Shown here: positions 51,273-54,846 of the stretch, one piece after another
Numbering within the stretch: the stretch's first letter is position 1
How the letters are laid out: each line of letters begins with the position of its first letter
Assembly (NCBI GenBank): GCA_002394365.1
Contig: DGTQ01000024.1
Coordinates: 32,362-87,207, forward strand
Source: Prevotellaceae bacterium UBA4332
GTDB lineage: Bacteria; Bacteroidota; Bacteroidia; Bacteroidales; Bacteroidaceae
Length of the DNA: 54,846 nucleotides
Reading direction: 5' to 3'
Notes under the pieces: generated by a model
Told to the model about the DNA's origin: nothing
The model's input: only the letters and a program-made list of their open reading frames with translations
Databases searched by the model: none
Translations under genes and position numbers: made by a program

Positions 51273-51295
51273 CCTTCCAACTATTAACTTTTCAC

Positions 51296-52624
51296 TTATG
51301 CTTCCATCACCCATGTATCCTTAAAACCTCCACCCTGTGAGGAATTGACCACAAACGAGTTGGGGTTTCTCGAGAAACGCGTCAAACCGCTTTTCCACAC
51401 CTTCACTGCCTTGCCGCTGACGACGAAGGCTCTCAAGTCGGCCTTGCGCCACACGGTCTGGTCACCCTCCAGAATCTCCAGGTCCTTGAAGTCAATGACT
51501 TCCTGTGCAATCCAGCGGCGAGGCTCGCTTCTGACCAGTTCCGTCAGGTCGCCAAGTTCCTTCTCGGCAAGGTCTTTGCCGAACACCACACCATAGCCTC
51601 CTGCCTCGCTGACATCCTTGATGACCAGCCGTCGGATGTTTTTCAGCACATAGTCGCGGTCTTTTTCGAAATAAGGCAGATAAGTGGGAGCGTTCTGCAG
51701 GATGGGCTGCTCGTCGAGATAGTATTCCACCATCTTCGGTACGAAATAGTAGATACCCTTGTCATCAGCCACGCCATTGCCGATGGCATTGATGAGTGCC
51801 ACGTTGCCAGCCTTGTAGGCCTGCATCACATTGGGGATGCCCAGCAGTGAGGAAGCCTCAAACAGCAGCGGATCCATATATTCATCACTCACACGACGAT
51901 AGATGCAGCCCACGCGGGTCTTCTCCTTGTAGATACCCGCATAGTACACCTTGTTGTCCTCCACAAACAGGTCGCCGGGATAGGCCAGCGTGGCTCCCGT
52001 CTTCTCGGCAAAATAACTATGTTCAAAATAGGCCGAGTTATAGCGGCCTGGGGTGAGGATGACCGAGAGGCCCCGATCGTCGTTCATCTCTTCCATCATC
52101 GTGGCAAGCAGACGGGCATAGTCGCGGTTTTCGGCCACGTCATTTTGGGTGAAGGTCTGTGGCGACACCTTGCGGGTAATCTCGCGGGCTATCATCGGAT
52201 AACTGGCGCCGGAGGGAATGCGCAGGTTGTCCTCCAGTACATACCACTGTCCGTCCTTGCCTTCTACGAGGTCGATGCCTGCGATGTGGGCATAGACCTC
52301 TCCTGTCGGACTGATGCCTTCACATTCAGGCATATAGCCTTTCGAGGAAAACACGAACTCCTCGGGTACAATACCATCCTTGATGATGCGTTTGTTGTGA
52401 TAGACATCCCATAGGAATTTGTTCAGTGCCGTCACACGTTGGCGGAGTCCTTTCTCCAGATAAGCCCAGTCATCGCTGGAAATGATTCGGGGGATGGAGT
52501 CAAAAGGGAACAATTGTTCATTGAAAATTCCATGCTTATAGACTCCGAAGCGAACTCCAAAACGTTCCATCCATTTGTTTACCGTATTACGGCTGTCAAC
52601 CAATTCGTTTATCCTGATATTCAT
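51296..52624 (-). CDS. Circularly permuted ATP-grasp peptide ligase (DUF404/DUF407 type)
   Basis: 442 residues. Central ATP-grasp signatures: VEGKDGQWYVLEDNLRIPSGASYPMIARE (Mg/ATP acidic and Asn residues, about 137-165), LVIKDVSEAGGYGVVFGKD (glycine-rich ATP loop, about 334) and RRWIAQEVIDF. ADLRAFVVSG and the end FVVNSSQGGGFKDTW are typical of the permuted family. Such enzymes form amide or peptide bonds with ATP; substrates are not known. Second gene of the amtB operon, 34 bases after amtB. Confidence 0.9.
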   Translation of the reverse strand: MNIRINELVDSRNTVNKWMERFGVRFGVYKHGIFNEQLFPFDSIPRIISSDDWAYLEKGLRQRVTALNKFLWDVYHNKRIIKDGIVPEEFVFSSKGYMPECEGISPTGEVYAHIAGIDLVEGKDGQWYVLEDNLRIPSGASYPMIAREITRKVSPQTFTQNDVAENRDYARLLATMMEEMNDDRGLSVILTPGRYNSAYFEHSYFAEKTGATLAYPGDLFVEDNKVYYAGIYKEKTRVGCIYRRVSDEYMDPLLFEASSLLGIPNVMQAYKAGNVALINAIGNGVADDKGIYYFVPKMVEYYLDEQPILQNAPTYLPYFEKDRDYVLKNIRRLVIKDVSEAGGYGVVFGKDLAEKELGDLTELVRSEPRRWIAQEVIDFKDLEILEGDQTVWRKADLRAFVVSGKAVKVWKSGLTRFSRNPNSFVVNSSQGGGFKDTWVMEA

Positions 52625-52658
52625 ATTTGTATTTGTATTGTTTATTATATGTACTTAT

Positions 52659-54050
52659 TTACGTCTTCATCTCTTTCTCGCGGATATGCTCTTCGTATTC
52701 CGCTATTTCCCGTTCGCCGACATGGGCCAGACCGTAGTGCTCATCGTGCTGACTGTAGTCGAGTCCAACTTTCTCACTATAGACGGAGACACGCATGGGT
52801 ATCAGTTTGTCTATCAGCGTATAGCCCATCCAACTCATGCCAAATGTATAGACAAAGACAATGACGATGGCCAGCAGATGGTAGAGGAAAATCACGAATC
52901 CGTCCCACGTGCCTGCAGTCAGTCCTTCTTGTATGAAGATACCTGTCAGCACAGTTCCGAAGATACCGCCTGTGCCGTGAGTGGGGAATACGTCGAGGGC
53001 ATCGTCGATGCTGCTACGTGAACGCCAATAGACGGCAATATTGCAGATTAGCGTGATGACGAAGGCAATGAAGATGCTCTGCCCCACCGTGACATAGCCT
53101 GCTGACGGGGTGATGGCCACCAAACCTACCACACATCCGACAGCGGCTCCCATGGCCGAAGGCTTGCGGCCACGAAGGCAATCGAAGAATATCCAGGTCA
53201 TCATGGCAGTAGCCGAGGCTGTATTGGTATTCAGGAATGCCTTCACTGCCTGTCCGTCAGCATGAAGCGACGAACCCGCATTAAAGCCGAACCAGCCCAG
53301 CCACAGCAGGGCCGCTCCCAACAGCACAAAGGGAATGTTGGCTGGTTCGCTTCTGCGGGTTTCTGCTTTACGCCTGCCTAAATAGATGGCTCCGGCAAGA
53401 GCGGCAACACCACTGGAGGCATGCACCACGATGCCTCCGGCAAAGTCGATGACTCCCCAACGGCAAAACAGCCCCTCTGGATGCCATGTCATGTGGGCCA
53501 GCGGACAGTAGATCATAAAGAAGAAAAACATCATGAAGAACATATAGGCAGAGAAACGCACACGTTCGGCAAACGACCCTGTGATCAGCGACGGGGTGAT
53601 GATGGCAAACTTCATCTGAAACAGGGCATAGAGAGCCAGTGGAATAGTGGCTCCACCTAATATATTACCCGCGGGCGTAGTATAGACAGCACCTCCTACG
53701 TTGTGGAACATGGGGAACGTCAGCGGATTGCCAATAATACCTCCGATATCATCGCCAAAACAGAGTGAGAATCCAATCACCACCCACAGAACAGAAATCA
53801 GTCCCATAGCAATAAACGACTGGAGCATGGTGCTGATGACGTTCTTCGCTCCTACCATACCGCCATAGAAGAATGACAGTCCAGGTGTCATCATCAGCAC
53901 AAAGATGGTGGCCGTGATAAGCCAGGCTACGTCAGCAGCAGAAATCACCGACCAGTCGCACTCAAACGCGGGCTCACCTACAAACACACCAGCAATGGCT
54001 ATCAACGTCATTGCTGCCATCAAGATTATCCAACGTCTCTTTACTTTCAT
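52659..54050 (-). CDS. amtB: Ammonium channel AmtB
   Basis: 463 residues, 11-12 TM helices. The twin-His pore pair is H210 (IVVHASSG) and H358 (FPTHGTGGIFG), the gate aromatic region MMTPGLSFFYGGMVGAKN is near residue 55, and TLICNIAVYWRSR follows. The C-terminal tail is long and charged (HVGEREIAEYEEHIREKEMKT). Usually a glnK gene follows; here the operon continues into an ATP-grasp gene instead. First gene of the nine-gene operon, with a near-consensus promoter. Confidence 0.95.
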   Translation of the reverse strand: MKVKRRWIILMAAMTLIAIAGVFVGEPAFECDWSVISAADVAWLITATIFVLMMTPGLSFFYGGMVGAKNVISTMLQSFIAMGLISVLWVVIGFSLCFGDDIGGIIGNPLTFPMFHNVGGAVYTTPAGNILGGATIPLALYALFQMKFAIITPSLITGSFAERVRFSAYMFFMMFFFFMIYCPLAHMTWHPEGLFCRWGVIDFAGGIVVHASSGVAALAGAIYLGRRKAETRRSEPANIPFVLLGAALLWLGWFGFNAGSSLHADGQAVKAFLNTNTASATAMMTWIFFDCLRGRKPSAMGAAVGCVVGLVAITPSAGYVTVGQSIFIAFVITLICNIAVYWRSRSSIDDALDVFPTHGTGGIFGTVLTGIFIQEGLTAGTWDGFVIFLYHLLAIVIVFVYTFGMSWMGYTLIDKLIPMRVSVYSEKVGLDYSQHDEHYGLAHVGEREIAEYEEHIREKEMKT

Positions 54051-54079
54051 ACAAGTGTCATTTTGTTATTTACAGAGTG

Positions 54080-54110
54080 CAAAGATATTATAAAATGAAA
54101 GAAAGACAAA
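54080..54110 (-). promoter_or_regulatory. Consensus promoter of the amtB operon
   Basis: TTTG (54107-54110), exactly 19 bases, TATCTTTG (54080-54087) on the minus strand, about 30 bases before the amtB ATG. One of the two best promoter matches in the window. Confidence 0.8.
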
Positions 54111-54149
54111 AGAAATCAAAACATTTTGCGTGTTAAAATATTGAATTGC

Positions 54150-54162
54150 TTACATTATGTAA
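54150..54162. promoter_or_regulatory. Palindrome ttacattatgtaa, candidate operator
   Basis: A 13-base perfect palindrome about 40 bases upstream of the -33 element of the amtB promoter. Position and symmetry fit an activator site, but the cognate regulator is unknown. Confidence 0.5.
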
Positions 54163-54327
54163 TATTATTATTTGAATTTTGTTACAAATTGACACAAATA
54201 CGCCTTAAATACTTTCGATTTCCTATCAAATTGTAAGTTGGAGTAAATTGTTGTTAGATAAAATTAGATAAAGTTAAATCCCATGATAAAAGATTGCGAA
54301 TAGTTTAGTGGTTTCAAAAATTCTTCG

Positions 54328-54335
54328 TACCTTTG
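54328..54335 (+). promoter_or_regulatory. Rightward -7 box leading out of the window
   Basis: TACCTTTG on the plus strand with a near-TTTG (ttta at 54304-54307) about 20 bases upstream. No gene follows within the remaining 500 bases. Confidence 0.55.
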
Positions 54336-54654
54336 CAACCGATAAAGGGTCATAGAAACGGCTGGTGGCTCTGAGTCGGAGTTCTTTGAAAGCAATTTGA
54401 TGCAGAACGTGGAATTGAGAACCGTCTCTTATCCGTAACCCTGATTTTCCTCAATACCCCGAACTGCCTTTAAATAAAGAAAGATTGCTTTTTCTGCCAA
54501 AATTACAAAATAATTTTGGAACTACAATACTTACAGAGGAAAAAGAATTTTGCAAAATAACCTCACATAGGTCACTTACCCCTCGGGATTCCGCATAAAT
54601 ACTGGGGTTGAGGCGAGTGACCTGTCTTCGAGATACCTCACTTAGAGGTCACTT

Positions 54655-54745
54655 GAGACCCCCTCCCTGTCAGTTTCAAACTGACATCCCTCCGCCGAGA
54701 GGGAGGGAATGAATTACATTCAAATTATGGAAATCTGTCTCCTGC
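54655..54745. repeat. C-rich repeat with gtcagttt/aaactgac hairpin
   Basis: Begins gagaccccctccctgtcagt, contains the hairpin gtcagtttcaaactgac, then ccgagagggaggg. Same family as the other C-rich elements in the window. Confidence 0.75.
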
Positions 54746-54846
54746 CCTCGGGAAGGAACATCTTATCTGAAAATCTGTGAAAAATCGAAAAGAAAATAAA
54801 GGGGACGATTATTCATTATTTCGCCTATCGGCTCAGAAATCTTGAG

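Larger units (their letters stand above)
54051..54846. other. 796-base geneless region upstream of amtB
   Basis: Holds the amtB promoter (54080-54110), a palindrome (54150-54162), a plus-strand promoter (54328-54335), repeated ggtcactt/agtgacc words (54570-54650) and a C-rich repeat (54655-54745). No gene is visible. Confidence 0.65.

Noticed and set aside
54328..54480. Possible rRNA leader (gttctttgaaag motif after a promoter)
   Set aside because: No 16S 5' end follows in the remaining 400 bases, so an rRNA operon cannot be supported.

Overview
The window is chromosomal DNA of a Bacteroidales bacterium, most likely Prevotella or a close relative. The evidence is: TAnnTTTG-type -7 boxes (several with a TTTG element 19-20 bp upstream) in place of sigma70 promoters, few Shine-Dalgarno sites, type IX secretion-like C-termini, a GH95 enzyme next to a Reg_prop/Y_Y_Y/AraC sensor, the DUF6089-uppS-bamA-Skp-murI order, a CTnDOT-like integrase with Ser in place of the first catalytic Arg, and DUF3408/MobC/MOBP mobilisation genes. 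I saw no rRNA, tRNA or CRISPR array.

Layout. 1-2470: str operon (rpsL, rpsG, fusA cut by the window edge), minus strand. 2.7-4.35 kb: guanine deaminase, repeats, and two gene fragments (korB 3' end and guaD 3' end) joined broken-end to broken-end. 4.35-10.6 kb: secreted GH95 fucosidase/galactosidase divergent from a membrane-tethered sensor/AraC regulator. 10.7-13.55 kb: korAB, a 2-oxoacid:ferredoxin oxidoreductase. 13.7-22 kb: envelope block murI, three Skp/OmpH chaperones, bamA, uppS, DUF6089 and DUF6242 proteins. 22.3-32.1 kb: housekeeping (SDR dehydrogenase, xerD, O-methyltransferase, aroQ, sirtuin, LolC/E permease, rbfA, GH25 lysozyme-like, HIT, greA), with intergenic regions full of short tandem and inverted repeats that in places run into the coding sequences. 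32.4-37.55 kb: AT-rich accessory block with a PIN toxin-antitoxin pair, a 52-residue peptide, a secreted Ig-like protein, a PD-(D/E)XK-like protein and a HEPN/MNT pair. 37.9-43.6 kb: compact mobilizable element (integrase, two HTH excisionase-like genes, iterons, DUF3408, oriT-like hairpin, mobC, relaxase). 43.7 kb: mgsA.

44.3-54.05 kb holds the most interesting unit: nine minus-strand genes with gaps of 34 bases or less or with overlaps, behind one near-consensus promoter. In order: amtB ammonium channel, circularly permuted ATP-grasp, alpha-E protein, transglutaminase-like protease, AstE-like zinc carboxypeptidase, a second AstE-like protein that has lost its zinc and catalytic residues, a second complete korA and korB, and a class I glutamine amidotransferase-like hydrolase. 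ATP-grasp/alpha-E/transglutaminase is a recognised peptide-ligase association of unknown product. Coupling it to ammonium import, a 2-oxoglutarate-type oxidoreductase and a putative gamma-glutamyl hydrolase suggests a nitrogen-responsive pathway that makes and breaks an amino-acid amide or peptide. That function is inference.
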